Both the position numbers and the translations under genes were made by a program. DNA of 64,000 nt from Armigeres subalbatus. Lineage: Eukaryota > Arthropoda > Insecta > Diptera > Culicidae. The notes under the pieces were generated by a model that saw only the letters and a program-made list of their open reading frames with translations, did no database searches and had not been told where the DNA came from. Positions 1 through 10,990 of the stretch are shown here, one piece after another (within the stretch, counting starts at the first letter, position 1; each line of letters starts with the position of its first letter). Location of the stretch: NCBI RefSeq assembly GCF_024139115.2, contig NC_085139.1:142278652-142342651 (forward strand), read 5' to 3'.

Positions 1-1720
1 CCAATACACAGGAGCGCATCTGCAATAGCTACCCAAATAGCACTATTAAAAGCATTCCTCACGTCGAGAGTCACTACTGCACAATAGAGAACTCCCCTCC
101 TCTTACGCTGGATAGCTATCTCCGCGGATTTGGTAACCGACAAGATAGCGTCTACGGTCGACTTACCCTTTTGGAAGCCAAACTGGTTACTCGATAGACC
201 ATCCGCACCCTCCGTGCGTATCAACAACCTGTTAAGGATGATCTTCTCGAGCACCTTCCCCGCCGTATCAAGAAGGCATATTGGTCTATATGCCGACGGT
301 TTTCCGCCTTTGGCAATAGGACCAAGCTCTGCCTTTTCCATGTTTCAAGGAAGACTCCTTCGTACAGGCATCTCTGCATGACAGATCTGAACATCTCGGG
401 AGCCTCGGCAATGGCCGCTTTAATGGCCAGGTTCGGAATACCATCCGGTCCTGGCGCCTTACCTACACTAAGGGACTGTGCAATCCCCGCAAGTTCCGCC
501 ACAGTTACTCTTCCCTCGTCGGCCACCCTGGCTCCTGGCAGCTCCACGAAGGGAGGCCAGGGGCTTGGGTCGTGACGTGGGAAGAGCCCCGCGATGATCC
601 TCTCCAGCATCTCTGGAGACCGCTCTGTAGGGGCCATCGCCCCACGTGTCTTGGCCATTACGACCCTATAGGCGTCACCCCATGGATTCACGTTGGCTCT
701 TTGACACAGGCCCTCGAAGCAGGCTTTTTTGCTTGATCTAATCTCAGTCTTCAGAGCGGCTCTAGCAGCCACGAACGCCACCCGTCGTTCAACACGCTCC
801 TCTTCTGTGCGTGCTCGCTGCATCCGCCTCCTTGCCCGTAGGCAGGCGCGGCGCAGGTTCGCAATTGCTTGAGTCCACCAGTAAGCCGGTGGTCTCCCAT
901 TCCTAGGGTGGACTTTTCTAGGCATGGTGGCATCGCATGCACGCGAGAGTACTGTTACCAGCTGCTCGCCACTCAGACCGAGTATTGTGCTCGCGGCGGA
1001 GCGCTTCCTTAAACACCTCGTCGTCGAAGTATGATGTCTTCCACATACGAGGACTAGGCCTCGCCCTTCTTCCGTCCGCTGAATGCTGGTCGTATAGTCG
1101 ATACTGTAGCGAACCGCCAGGTGGCCGCTGTGAGTGTACCCATCATCTACCCTCCAGTTCGAACTACTCGTTTGGCCAGGGCTCCAGAACGTAACGTCGA
1201 TAATCGACTCGGCACCGTTCCAGCTGTAGGTATTTTTGGTACCGACATTAGCCAAGTCCACATCCATCATGGCCAGTGATTCCAGCAGGATCTGCCCCGT
1301 TGATTCGTGGATCGGCTTCCCCATTCCACGGCCCAAGCGTTGAAGTCCCCGCTATCACCACCGGCCTACGCCCCATCAAGTTAGCCGTCAAACAATCTAG
1401 CATTCGACCGAACTGCTCGATCGACCATCGAGGAGGCGCATAGCAGCTGCAGAAGAAGACCCCGTTGATTTTGGCAATGACGAAGCCCTCGTGTGTCGAA
1501 GACACCAACTCTTGAACTAGGTATTTCCGTTGTCCATATCGCCGCCATTTCAGACCCATCGGTGACCCAATTACCGTTCCTGGCGGGTACCTGGTAAGGA
1601 TCTGCTATGATGGCGATATCCGTCCCCATTCAGCAACTGTCTGACACAGCAGTTGCTGGGCTGCATCACAGTGGTTCAGGTTTAGCTGCGTTACCTGCAC
1701 TGTGATTTTTGCAGCACGCT
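1..1720 (-). pseudogene. LINE ORF2, endonuclease plus N-terminal reverse transcriptase
   Basis: This encodes the target-nicking endonuclease followed by a linker and RT. The endonuclease runs from about 1710 to 1070 in three frames; GDFNAWA is readable near 1345 only after a frame change. The C-terminal endonuclease motif that is normally S-D-H reads S-G-H (THSGHLAV, near 1120), so a catalytic Asp is lost. The RT begins near 560 (VGKAPGPDGIPN) and continues past a frame break near 290 to the motif-A segment at the window edge. The YxDD motif is not in the window. A 371-codon open frame (221-1336) is the longest surviving piece. Confidence 0.75.
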
Positions 1721-1744
1721 TAAACGCCAGGCACTTCGAACCCC

Positions 1745-3318
1745 CATGGGTGCTTGCTGTTCGCAGCTTTGCTGGAACAGATCAAACAGTTGGGAGGGTT
1801 CGTGCAGCATTGTGCCTTATGTCCCTCAATCCGCAGCGTCGACAGAGCTTGCTTCTGTCAGGGCCTTTGCAGTCCCATTGCTTGTGCCCCGGTTCCAGGC
1901 ACTTGAAGCAAACTTCAGGTTGCTCGTATATGCCCACAGGGCATACCGACCAATTCCCCCACCTTGACGCTCCCTAACTTGACTACCTTTGGAGGCGTCA
2001 GCTGCAGGTAGCCGAACCAATGCTACCTGTGTCCCTGTTGGACCTTTCCGTAGCCGAACGGCTGCGGTGGACGCCCTCCACTTCACACTGTCGCCGCAGT
2101 GCCGTGACGAGCTCTTCGACTTCGGTGATCTCGTCCAGGTCTTTAACCCTTAGATTCACCTCCGTCGTGAGTGCCCTCACCTTGACCGTCTCTCCTAGGA
2201 CTTCCTCCGCCAACTTCTTGTAGGCGGCGCCTCTTTGCGAGACGCCCCGCTTTAGCTCGAGGATCATCTCGCCCGTCCGGGTACGGCTTATTCGACGTAC
2301 GTCGGCGCCGAGGTCACGGAGCTGGACGTCACTCCTCATCGCCTTCAAGACGTCCGAGTGCGTGGCCTCGTCCGTTTTGATGGCTAGGGCATCGCCCTGG
2401 AGCGATTGGCGCCTACTCCTAGACTTTCTGCTACCCTCATTCGCCTGGGCCTTCATTTCGGCCCTTGACGTCTTCGGTTTCTTCTTATTCTTGACCAGGG
2501 TCCAGGAGGCGTCATCCCCCTCTATTTCCCTGGTCTGGGGCGGCTGAGAGCTCTCAGCCTGCCGTAACCCCTTACCACCGTCTTGCCTGAGTGGACGGAC
2601 CTTTCCAGGTCCTTCCTCCCCCGGTTTTGGAGGTACCTGGCCGGGGTTCGGCTTCCCAGCCCCACTACCCTTGTTCGGGGTAGTAACCCTCCGCGTTTTG
2701 GGGCGGCCCCCAGGGAGCTCATCCCCTGGAGACTGTCTCCCCCGTTTTGTGTCTGCTCCGTTGGAGCAGCCACCCCGACGTGCCCGCGAATACTTGAGCC
2801 CTCGGTCTGGGCAGACTTTGGCACCACCGTTTTCGCTGGAGACGTCCTCGGTCGATTTGACCTTGCCCAAATCCGCGAATTCTTGGGCCTCAGTCTGGGT
2901 AGACCTTGACTCCATGGATTTCACGGGTTCGCACTCTGGCCATCCTGACCGCCTTTTTCCAGCTTGGCGTCCAACATCGACTTTCGAAGTTTCTGCAAGC
3001 TCCTCTTGAGGTCCTTACTGATATTATGCTTCGATGACGCAAAGTCGATGATGGCGTCCAGCTGTTCCGTCGCCACCTCGAAGGCCGAAAGCCCATCGCG
3101 TTTGCGGTTCATCGCCTCCACAAGCCATGGGCCGTCAATAACCTCTACCGGCGTTTTTTTAGCCGAGAGGAAGGTTAAGTGACCCACGCTGGCGCTGCGC
3201 ACTGAGCTGCCGACTATTGCCTCTGGCCTCCTAGGCGGAGACCTGAACAACCCACCTCTTGCGAAGGGGTTGTCCCCTACACTACTACCACTAGTTGAAG
3301 AATTGCCTTGGTTTTCCA
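1745..3318 (-). pseudogene. LINE ORF1 (gag-like, zinc-knuckle nucleic-acid-binding protein)
   Basis: The start is taken at the ATG 3316-3318 (MENQGNSS); an upstream in-frame ATG at 3371-3373 lies almost in the target microsatellite. The N-terminal 130 residues are Ser/Arg-rich and then mixed helical. A frameshift near 2925 moves to a second frame with basic, Pro/Gly-rich sequence and a conserved block (TRTGEMILELKRG, DLDEITEVEEL) seen in R1-type gags. A further stop and shift near 2000 precede the C-terminal CCHC zinc knuckles, visible in another frame around 1905-1760 (CLEPGHKQWDC, then CRRCG and CTNPPNCLIC). Such proteins coat the LINE RNA. At least three frame breaks make it non-functional. 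Confidence 0.75.
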
Positions 3319-3379
3319 TTTTGGTCCCACGAGTTGCTCGGGAAAAGAGGTCCACCACGCCAGAGCCCAGCATGACGCG

Positions 3380-3429
3380 GTGTGTGTGTGTGTGTATGTG
3401 TGTGTGTATGTGTGTGTGTGTGTGTGTGC
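3380..3429. repeat. (TG)n/(TATG)n microsatellite, target of the LINE
   Basis: About 50 bp of TG with TATG interruptions lies exactly between the LINE 5' end and the 168-bp tandem units. In the intact sister element the same tandem units also follow a (TG)n tract at 6046-6127, so this tract is an original part of the TIR element and not a product of the LINE. Confidence 0.9.
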
Positions 3430-5135
3430 AAATTACTCAAAAAATGTCACCCATTTTTCGGGCACTTATCCTCAACTGATTTGCTCGCAACAAGTTGCAT
3501 TCGACGCAGAATCCTGTCCCATTGTTTCCTATTTGAAATTGGTCAGATCGGACTATGGGATCAGAAGTTATGGCCAAAATACAAATTCATACGAAAAAAT
3601 CGCGTAAAAAATGTCACTCATTTTTCGGGCACTTATCCTCAACCGATTTGCTCGCAACAAGTTGCATTCGACGCAAAAATCCTGTCCCATTGTTTCCCTA
3701 TTTGAAATTGGTCAGATCGGACTATGGGATCAGAAGTTATGGCCAAAATACAAATTCATACGAATAAATCGCGTAAAAAATGTCACTCATTTTTCGGGCA
3801 CTTATCTTCAACCGATTTGCTTGCAACAAGTTGCATTCGATGCAGAATCCTGTCCCATTGTTTCCTATTTGAAATTGGCCAGATCGAACTATGGGATCAG
3901 AAGTTATGGCCAAAATACAAATTCATACGAAAAATCGCGTAAAAATGTCACTCATTTTTCGGGCACTTATCCTCAACTGATTTGCCCGCAACAAGTTGCA
4001 TTCGACGCAGAATCCTGTCCCATTGTTTCCTATTTGAAACTGGCCAGATCGGACTATGGGATCGAAAGTTATGGTCAAAATACAAATTCATACGAAAAAA
4101 TCGCGTAAAAAATGTCACTCATTTTTCGGGCACTTATTCTCAACCGATTTGCTCGCAACAAGTTGCATTCGACGAGGAATCCTGTTTCATTATTTTCTAT
4201 TGGAAATTGGTCAGATCGTACTATGGGATCAGAAGTTATGGCCAAAATACAAATTTATACGAAAAAATCGCGTAAAAAATGTCACTCATTTTACGGGCAC
4301 TTATCCTCAACCGATTTGCTCGCAACAAGTTGCATTTGACTTAGAATCCTGTCCCATTGTTTTCTATTTGAAACTGGCCAGATCGGACTATGGGATCGAA
4401 AGTTATGGTCAAAATACAAATTCATACGAAAAAATCGCCTAAAAAATGTCACTCATTTTTCGGGCACTTATCCTCAACCGATTTGCTCGCAACAAGTTGC
4501 ATTCGACGCAGAATCCTGTCCCATTATTTCCTATTTGAAATTGGCCTGATCGAACTATGGGATCAGAAGTTATGGCCAAAATACAAATTCATACGAAAAA
4601 ATCGCGTAAAAAATGTCACTCATTTTTCGAGCACTTATCCTCAACCGATTTGCTCGCAACAAGTTGCATTTGACGCAGAATCCTGTCCTATTGTTTCCTA
4701 TTTGAAATTGGTCAGATCGGACTATGGGATCAGAAGTTATGGCCAAAATACAAATTCATACGAAAAAATCGCGTAAAAAATGTTCCTCATTTTTCGGGCA
4801 CTTATCCTCAACCGATTTGCTTGCAACAAGTTGCATTCGATGCAGAATCCTGTCCCATTGTTTCCTATTTGAAACTGGCCAGATCGGACTATGGGATCGA
4901 AAGTTATGGTCAAAATACAAATTCATACGAAAATCGCCTAAAAATGTCACTCATTTTTTCGGGCACTTACCTTGAACTGATTTGCTCGCAACAAGTTGCA
5001 TTCGACGTAGAATCCTGTCCCATTGTTTCCTATTTGAAATTGGCCAGATCGAACTATGGGATCGAAAGTTATGGCCAAAATACAAATTCATACGAAAAAA
5101 TCGCGTAAAAAATGTCACTCATTTTTTCAATTTTC
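3430..5135 (+). repeat. Tandem array, about 10 units of roughly 168 bp
   Basis: Units begin with AATGTCACTCATTTTTCGGG at about 3440, 3609, 3778, 3943, 4110, 4278, 4445, 4612, 4779, 4943 and 5110 (the last partial). Units differ by point changes and 1-2-bp indels. Short open frames in all phases arise because the unit length is near a multiple of three; they are not genes. The same unit occurs at 5800-5915, 6128-7030, 12540-12680 (reverse), 40625-40790 and 41870-42040, always inside the same TIR element family. Confidence 0.92.
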
Positions 5136-5219
5136 ATTCACAATTAATTGGGAAATATGTTCCATTAACATGGCCAAGAAAAACAATACAATTCTTGCTA
5201 TTTTCCCCTTAAAAATATG

Positions 5220-5780
5220 ACAAATGATCCATAAAAAACTATATTTTGATCCATAAAACCTCAAATTTGCGCATTTTTTTATCGTGATGATGATCCATAA
5301 TTTCAGTAATATGATCCATAATTTTAGTCATGTGATCCATAATTCTGGCCATATGATCCATAACTTTGTTCAAATGATCCATAGTTTTGGTGATATGATC
5401 CATAAATTTTGATAAATGATCCATAGATTTTATAAAATGTGTGGATCAATTAATATAGTTTCATTGGCCTTCTTTCCAAGCATTATGGATCACATTATCA
5501 AATTATGGATCATATGACCAAAATTATGGATCATATGGCTGAAATTATGGATCATCATCAGGATATAAGTTGCGCAAATTAGAAATTTTATGGATCAATA
5601 TATAGTTTTTATGGATCATTTTTCAAAGTTTTATGGATCATTTTCAAAGTTTTATGGATCATAAAAATATTCTTTATGGAATCTCTCGAACTATTTTATG
5701 GATTTATGGTAGCGTTTTATGGAACATTCAGATGTTTTATGGATCGTTTTCATTTTTATGGATCGTTTTTCCACATTGAA
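5220..5780. repeat. GATCCATAA minisatellite arranged as an inverted repeat
   Basis: Left half (5225-5430): the word GATCCATAA recurs every 20-30 bp with AT-rich spacers. Right half (5475-5770): the reverse complement TTATGGATC recurs with the same spacing. The switch lies near 5440-5475. Together they form a long imperfect palindrome of about 0.55 kb. No coding content. Confidence 0.85.
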
Positions 5781-5799
5781 CGGTGCAAGTAAGGGCTGC

Positions 5800-5915
5800 C
5801 GGCACTTATCCTCAATCGATTTGCTCACAACAAGTTGCATTCGACGTAGAATCCTGTCCCGGTGTTTCCGATTGAAAATTGGCCATATCGGACTATGGGA
5901 TCGAAAATAATACCT
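5800..5915 (+). repeat. Partial 168-bp unit
   Basis: GGCACTTATCCTCAATCGAT onward matches the second two-thirds of the 168-bp unit and stops at the left end of the next TIR element. It is probably the broken right end of the first array, separated from it by the GATCCATAA palindrome. Confidence 0.7.
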
Positions 5916-6045
5916 TTTTGCCTTTCTCGTATACTAAGTATACGGTAAAGGCTATATGATCGCTCCAAAAAAAAAAAAACTTTTTATAGAAGGCTCGGAG
6001 ACCCATAGTGTTATATACCAATCGACTCAGTTCGACGAATTGAGG

Positions 6046-6048
6046 TGA

Positions 6049-6127
<79 letters not shown>
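6046..6127. repeat. (TG)40 microsatellite inside the TIR element
   Basis: An uninterrupted TG run of about 80 bp. Every copy of the element in the window carries a GT/TG tract at this place, of different length (about 36 bp at 41820-41862, only traces at 40605-40620). Confidence 0.95.
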
Positions 6128-6847
6128 AAAACTACTCAAAAAATGTCACTCATTTTTCGGGCACTTATCCTCAACCGAATTGTTTCGCAACAAGTTGCAT
6201 TCGACGCAGAATTCTGTCCCATTGTTTCTATTTGAAATTGGCCAGATCGAACTATGGGATCGAAAGTTATGGCCAAAATACAAAATCCTACGAAAAAATC
6301 GCGTAAAAATGTTACTCATTTTTCGGACACTTATCCTCAACTGATTTGCTCGCAACAAGTTGCATTCGACGCAGAATCTTGTCCCAGTGATTCCTATTTG
6401 AAATTGGCCAAATCGAACTATGGGATCGAAAGTTATGGCCAAAATATAAAATCATACGAAAAAATCGCGTAAAAATGTCACTCAATTTTCGGGCACTTAT
6501 TCTCAACCGATTTGCTTGCAACAAATTGCATTCGACGCAGAATCCTGTCCCATTGTTTCCTATTTGAAATTGGCCAGATCGAACTATGGGATCAAAAGTT
6601 ATGGCCAAAATACAAAATCCTACGAAAAAATCATGTAAAAAATGTCACTCATTTTTCGGGCACTTATTCTCAACCGATTTACTCGCATTAAATTGCATTC
6701 GACGCAGAATGTCTCATATTTTCTTATTGAAAATTGGCCAGATCGGACTATGGGCTTAGATATTATGGTCAAATTACTATTTATTGTGAAAAAGAGTTCA
6801 AAAAAGTCTAGCTCATTTTTTCAGCACTTAGACTTCATCTATTCCCC

Positions 6848-6954
6848 CCCAAGCAACACAAGTTCAACAAATCTGGTTGCAGTAACCATATAGTGACTGA
6901 ATCCGGTCATATATAAGTTACTGTTATTGATGTGCAAGATGTGTGCTTCTCAGG
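6848..6954. mobile_element. 107-bp MITE, CCCAAGTAGCACA-type ends
   Basis: Starts CCCAAGCAACACA and ends with the inverse of CCTGAGAAGCACAC. It interrupts a 168-bp unit between CTTCATCTATT and GCTCGCAACAG. A second 107-bp copy (34254-34360) and a 734-bp relative (13789-14522) share the ends. The core contains a small palindrome around GGTCATATATAAG. Confidence 0.65.
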
Positions 6955-7260
6955 TCGCTCGCAACAGATTGCATTCGACGCAGAATCTTGTCCCATTATT
7001 TCCTATAGAAACTTGGCCGGATCGTACAATTGGGTCAAAAGTTATGGCAAAAATACTAATTTTAAAACTACAAAATAAAATGCCATTTTTTGCTCTTATG
7101 CTCATCCGATTTGTTTGCAACAAATTGCGTTTATGAGAATTTTTTATGCATATAAAAAAATATGAAAATAAGACCAATTCACATATTGGTGTTATTTGAG
7201 ATTTTTCCAAACCTTTTGAACGAACGAGAAAGGCACCATCACCGCTAGGTGGATTAATCT

Positions 7261-7600
7261 GGGTTTTTCACATATATTTTGGTGACTTGTTGAAGTTGAT
7301 GCCGTAATGTGTCTCCCTAACAAATATGTATGGAACAAGGCAATTTGACTAAACTTTTTCGGGAAAGATTCGGAACGGTCTGGAATCATGTATCAAAATC
7401 TATTATTTGTCTTCTTTCCAATGATTAGTGTGGTGAATTGCGCCTAGCTGCGGCAAAGCTGGAAATGACTTCTTCAGTGTTAGAATGAGGACGCTGTTGT
7501 TACTGCTTTAGATCCTAAGGCTTGGCAATTCTAACCTCAAAATGAATTCAGCGATCCAAAATACTCTTTGGTAAAACAAATCGAGCAACATATAAGGTTT
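7261..7600. other. Intergenic, no gene seen
   Basis: Unique-looking AT-rich sequence between the TIR element and the RTE remnant. No splice-supported or long frame was found. Confidence 0.5.
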
Positions 7601-8290
7601 TGTCTGACATTTGTATGGGGCCCGCCACTGTGCGTCGAGACACTGCAGGAAATTCGCTGGACATTATAGAAAATGTGGAAAAGCGAGCATCGAACGGTTT
7701 CCTTCGACCATAGCTGTGGCTCTACCAACGAGCTGGGAACCGGCTTCATAATGCTGGGCAAGTTGCGCCAACGCGTGATGCCAATTCGCACAAGGATGTG
7801 CAAGCTGAGGATAAAAGCCGTTTCTTCAACTATAGCATCATCAATGTGTGCTGCCCACACGATGGGCTCGACTACGAGAAAGAAGCGTTCTATGCACAGA
7901 TGGAGCAGACATATGATGGATGTCAAAATCGTCATCGGCAACCGGTCATCGTACTGGATAGTCTGCATACCGTATCGAACGATAACGGCTAACGATGCAT
8001 AAATTTTGCAGCATCACGCGGAATGGTAGTCCGAAGCACTTTCTTTTCCCACATAAATATCAGCAAGGCCACACAAAAATCACCTAACCAAGAAACGGAA
8101 AACGAAGAACGTCCGCACCTACCGCAGTGCGAATATTGAATCCGACCACTACCTCGTTGCACTATGCCTGTACTCGATAGTGTACCACACGCGCCGATGT
8201 CGAGCCTCGGCTTAACATTGGGCGGCTACAAGACGGTAGACTAGTCCAAGACTACGTGCAGCAGCTGGAAGTGTCCGGGGCGCTGGGGGA
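7600..8290 (+). pseudogene. RTE-clade LINE fragment B, endonuclease domain
   Basis: Three frames together give an RTE-type endonuclease: ELGTGFIMLGKLRQRV near 7730, FNYSIINVCCPH near 7830, YEKEAFYAQMEQTYD near 7880, then the SMVVRSTFF-like and RTYRSANIESDHYLV-like region near 8030-8155, and the linker NIGRLQDGRLVQDYVQQLE near 8215-8270. Frameshifts and stops are frequent. It belongs to a different family from the RTE copies at 12.9 and 17.2 kb; related pieces are near 63.2-64 kb. Confidence 0.7.
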
Positions 8291-8497
8291 TCATCTCCCC
8301 CTATGCTACAAAATGATCTGTTCAACTGTTGTGTGTGTGTTCAGTTGACAGATGTAAGCATCTCCCGTATAACGAACGATTTCATGACATTTGATCAGCT
8401 AACAGCAGGCCATGACCAGGCCCTTCCTCATCGGACAACCAACGGGTTCGCACGCGAGCAAGCACCACACGAGGCTGGACAACACAACAGCTGCAGG

Positions 8498-8845
8498 CAG
8501 AGATGCATCTGAACACGAGAACGCGTGTTCGTGTTCAAAAAGTTCTGAACACTGCACACTGTTCAAGAGCACTGACCTAACTTAGCAACTTGTATCCTAG
8601 GAAAACAAACTCAAGCGACGGCATGCTACTCATTTTTTGGCTAGCAATGGAACACGTGGGCATCTAACGGAGAGAAATCAAGCATGCTCGTATGTTTCTG
8701 CATAGTTGCAAATCTAAGGAATCTTAGTTACCATGATCGTTTTGCTTCCGTACCAACCCAGTGCACACTGAACTGTGTTCAGAGTTCAAAACTTAGAACA
8801 CCAAGGCGCGCTCTTGGCTCATGTTCTGTTCAGGATGCATCTCTG
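8498..8845. mobile_element. hAT-type MITE, 348 bp
   Basis: TIRs CAGAGATGCATC and GATGCATCTCTG, flanked by GCTGCAGG (8490-8497) and ACTGCAGG (8846-8853), an 8-bp target duplication with one mismatch. The subterminal sequence is also partly inverted (GTTCTGAACA-type words). The CAG end and 8-bp duplication fit the hAT superfamily. No transposase. Confidence 0.75.
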
Positions 8846-9261
8846 ACTGCAGGAGATGTTAACAAAACAGAATTTGAAAATATTCGTCTTGGTCTCAGTA
8901 TATTCAAGCACAAAAATTTTATTCCTTGCTGGCATTGAATCATGTAACGTGTGCTCTGTTTTTTATTCGTGTCACTTGATTGCAGCAACTTTATTCTAAC
9001 TAAATTCGGTCACATTTATATTACGGCAACTGAATTGCCTGCCGTTGCCGGATTAAAACCGCTAAAAAAGAAATCGTCAAGCCGCTGTTTGAGCCACAGG
9101 ATTATTTTCGGATCAGAACGAATCACATCCGATCGAAGTTTCCATGTACCAGAGCGCATCTACAGGCCCAAACGTCAATCGAGCAGACCTTATTGTCATT
9201 CAACAGGCCCCTAGCTAGAGAGTCGATCGAAAAAACCACCATCAGTTGGAGAGTAAATTTG

Positions 9262-9522
9262 GTCATTTCTTTGCCGAAATTTGCGAAGAATTGCCAATCC
9301 GGAGATGACGAGTTCGATTCTCGGTCCAGTCTAGAATGTTTTCTAGTTGGACACATTCTCACTCCCTGAGTGTATTGCATCCATTATTGTGTTTGCCACA
9401 CAAGATACATTCTCATGCAATGGAAGGCATAGAAAAGCATTTATAAAACTATCGGAATGCTAATAGTTACAAATCAAGCCTCGTTCCAGATGAAATGAAA
9501 GGCCATTGAAGAAAAAGAAGAA
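9262..9522 (+). mobile_element. tRNA-derived SINE, family 2
   Basis: B-box GAGTTCGATTCTCGG near 9308, body with CCATTATTGTGTTTGCCACAC and ATTCTCATGCAATGG, and an A/GAA-rich tail (GAAGAAAAAGAAGAAAG) at 9505-9522. Reverse-strand copies with the same body are at 29227-29495 and 50958-51237. The 5' A-box end is worn or truncated. Confidence 0.75.
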
Positions 9523-9529
9523 AGTTAGT

Positions 9530-10840
9530 AGAGATTTTGATGGTCATACTACCCTGTGACAGAGACATATCGTATCAATTAGCAACAATTAAGGCATTCG
9601 CAAGGTAGCTGAAAGCTTACCACAACACTTAATGCACATTACTCTGAAGCAGAGCAAAAAAATACCATGCTAGTTCTTGCTGCATCTCACTACATCTATT
9701 TTCTCCATTAACGAAGCCACGAAATGAAAAGTATCCAGGGATAGTGTACCGAAAAAACAACAACCAAACGAACGCGTTCAACTACTTTCAGATCGCTCTC
9801 CACTGTCGATAATGGTTTCGTGTTCTCGCACTTCTCTGATTGCAGCGAGTAGTGCTGGAATATAAACGATAGGACAGAATCGCTGGCTAACCAACATCCA
9901 GCGGGAGCCCCACGCTAGCGCAAAATCAACAAGACGGACATGGCGGTGTCCATTTTGCGTTCATTGCAAACAAGTGAACAGTTTTTAATTAACTAAAAAT
10001 TGCCTGATTGCTACAACTCTGATGGCGTTGTTGGACGGAGTGAAAGTTTTTTTTTTGCTTATGATCTGATGGTGTAGAATGGTGCTGTAATTGACATAAA
10101 TCATAGATTGGAAAGCAAAATGTAAGTAGAAGTTTGAGAACGAGGTAATTCATAATAAATTATAATCTCAACTTCCCATTAAAGAATGTAGCCATAAAGT
10201 TTTCATCTGATGGTCAAAGTTATATCATTCTGAAATAAGGTTACAACAGAAAATATTTTTTTTAATTGATTCGGAAATTTAGTTTTGATTTTTTTATTAA
10301 AACTAATAAAATGCTTAAGAAAGAAACCTAATTCTGGAAATTTGGCTATTGGATTGCTCGCAGGTTCATTCTTCATGATACCGTTTTCTGTGCACTCGAT
10401 TCCGCGTCAATATATGAGGCATTTTCTGCAGTGCACTTCTCCAATCAAATTACCGACAGGATAACACAGTTTACTTTTCACCATTTGGCGTTGTTTCGAT
10501 TCTGTATGTATCATTCACTGTGGAACACTGTGTTGTCGTGTTTGTTGAAGAGTCTTTCTCCGTTGATTTTCATCGTGTTCAATAACTAGAAAATGAAAAA
10601 AAAATCGCCAATGAATTTACCCTCGAAATGAAATCGTTGCATGAAAATCGTTTAAGCTTACTATTTATGTCACAAAAAAGAACCAACAAACTTTCACATA
10701 AGTTATCAAATTACATAAATTTAAGTTGAAGATATTTTATCCTTCAATGTTTCAGAAAAAAATATATGTAATAATCTCTCAGTACAACTTTGGAAGAGGT
10801 GAAGATATTTATTGGTTCTCAGAGATTATTGAAAGTTAAA
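9530..10840. other. Intergenic, no gene seen
   Basis: AT-rich sequence with short poly-A/T runs. No ORF of interest, no recognisable repeat family and no splice-supported exon. Confidence 0.5.
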
Positions 10841-10990
10841 TAGCAATAAATCTATCTATCTATCTTCTATCTTCTATCTTTCTTCTTTCTTCTATCTATC
10901 TATATCTATATATTCTATTCTTCTATATATATATATATATATATAAAACTCAATGTTTGTATGTTTGTATGTATGTTTGTATGTATGTTC
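10841..10990. repeat. Compound microsatellite (CTAT, CTTCT, TA, TGTA)
   Basis: Runs of CTAT/CTTCTAT (10850-10920), TA (10926-10944) and TGTATGTT (10955-10990). It leads directly into the repeat block below and may be its 5' end. Confidence 0.85.

Larger units (their letters stand above)
1..3379 (-). mobile_element. R1-clade non-LTR retrotransposon, 3' end beyond the window
   Basis: The minus strand reads, in order, a gag-like ORF1 (about 3318 to 1745), a type-II (APE-like) endonuclease and the first part of a reverse transcriptase that runs off position 1. The endonuclease opening (LNLNHCDAAQQLL, near 1700-1650), the GDFNAWA motif near 1345 and the RT motif-A string VTLDVRNAF near 80-50 are typical of the R1 clade. 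The 5' end abuts a (TG)n tract at 3380. Frameshifts in both ORFs and a changed endonuclease residue (see ORF2) show it is dead. Clade assignment is from motif recognition, not a tree. Confidence 0.85.
5916..7260 (+). mobile_element. Non-autonomous TIR element with (TG)n and 168-bp tandem units
   Basis: Left end TTTTTGCCTTTCTCGTATAC; right end carries the inverse (ACGAGAAAGGC, 7223-7233) followed by the conserved tail CACCGCTAGGTGGATTAATC. Order inside: subterminal hairpin, a conserved stretch ending GATGATGTCTG-like, (TG)n at 6046-6127, then about four intact and two degenerate 168-bp units. The same layout recurs at 12405-12865 (minus), 40481-40850 and 41684-42095, so this is an interspersed family. 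It has no ORF. The superfamily is not recognised. Confidence 0.75.

Noticed and set aside
3430..5120. CRISPR-like regularly spaced repeats
   Set aside because: Units are contiguous 168-bp tandem copies with no unique spacers, in a eukaryotic genome.
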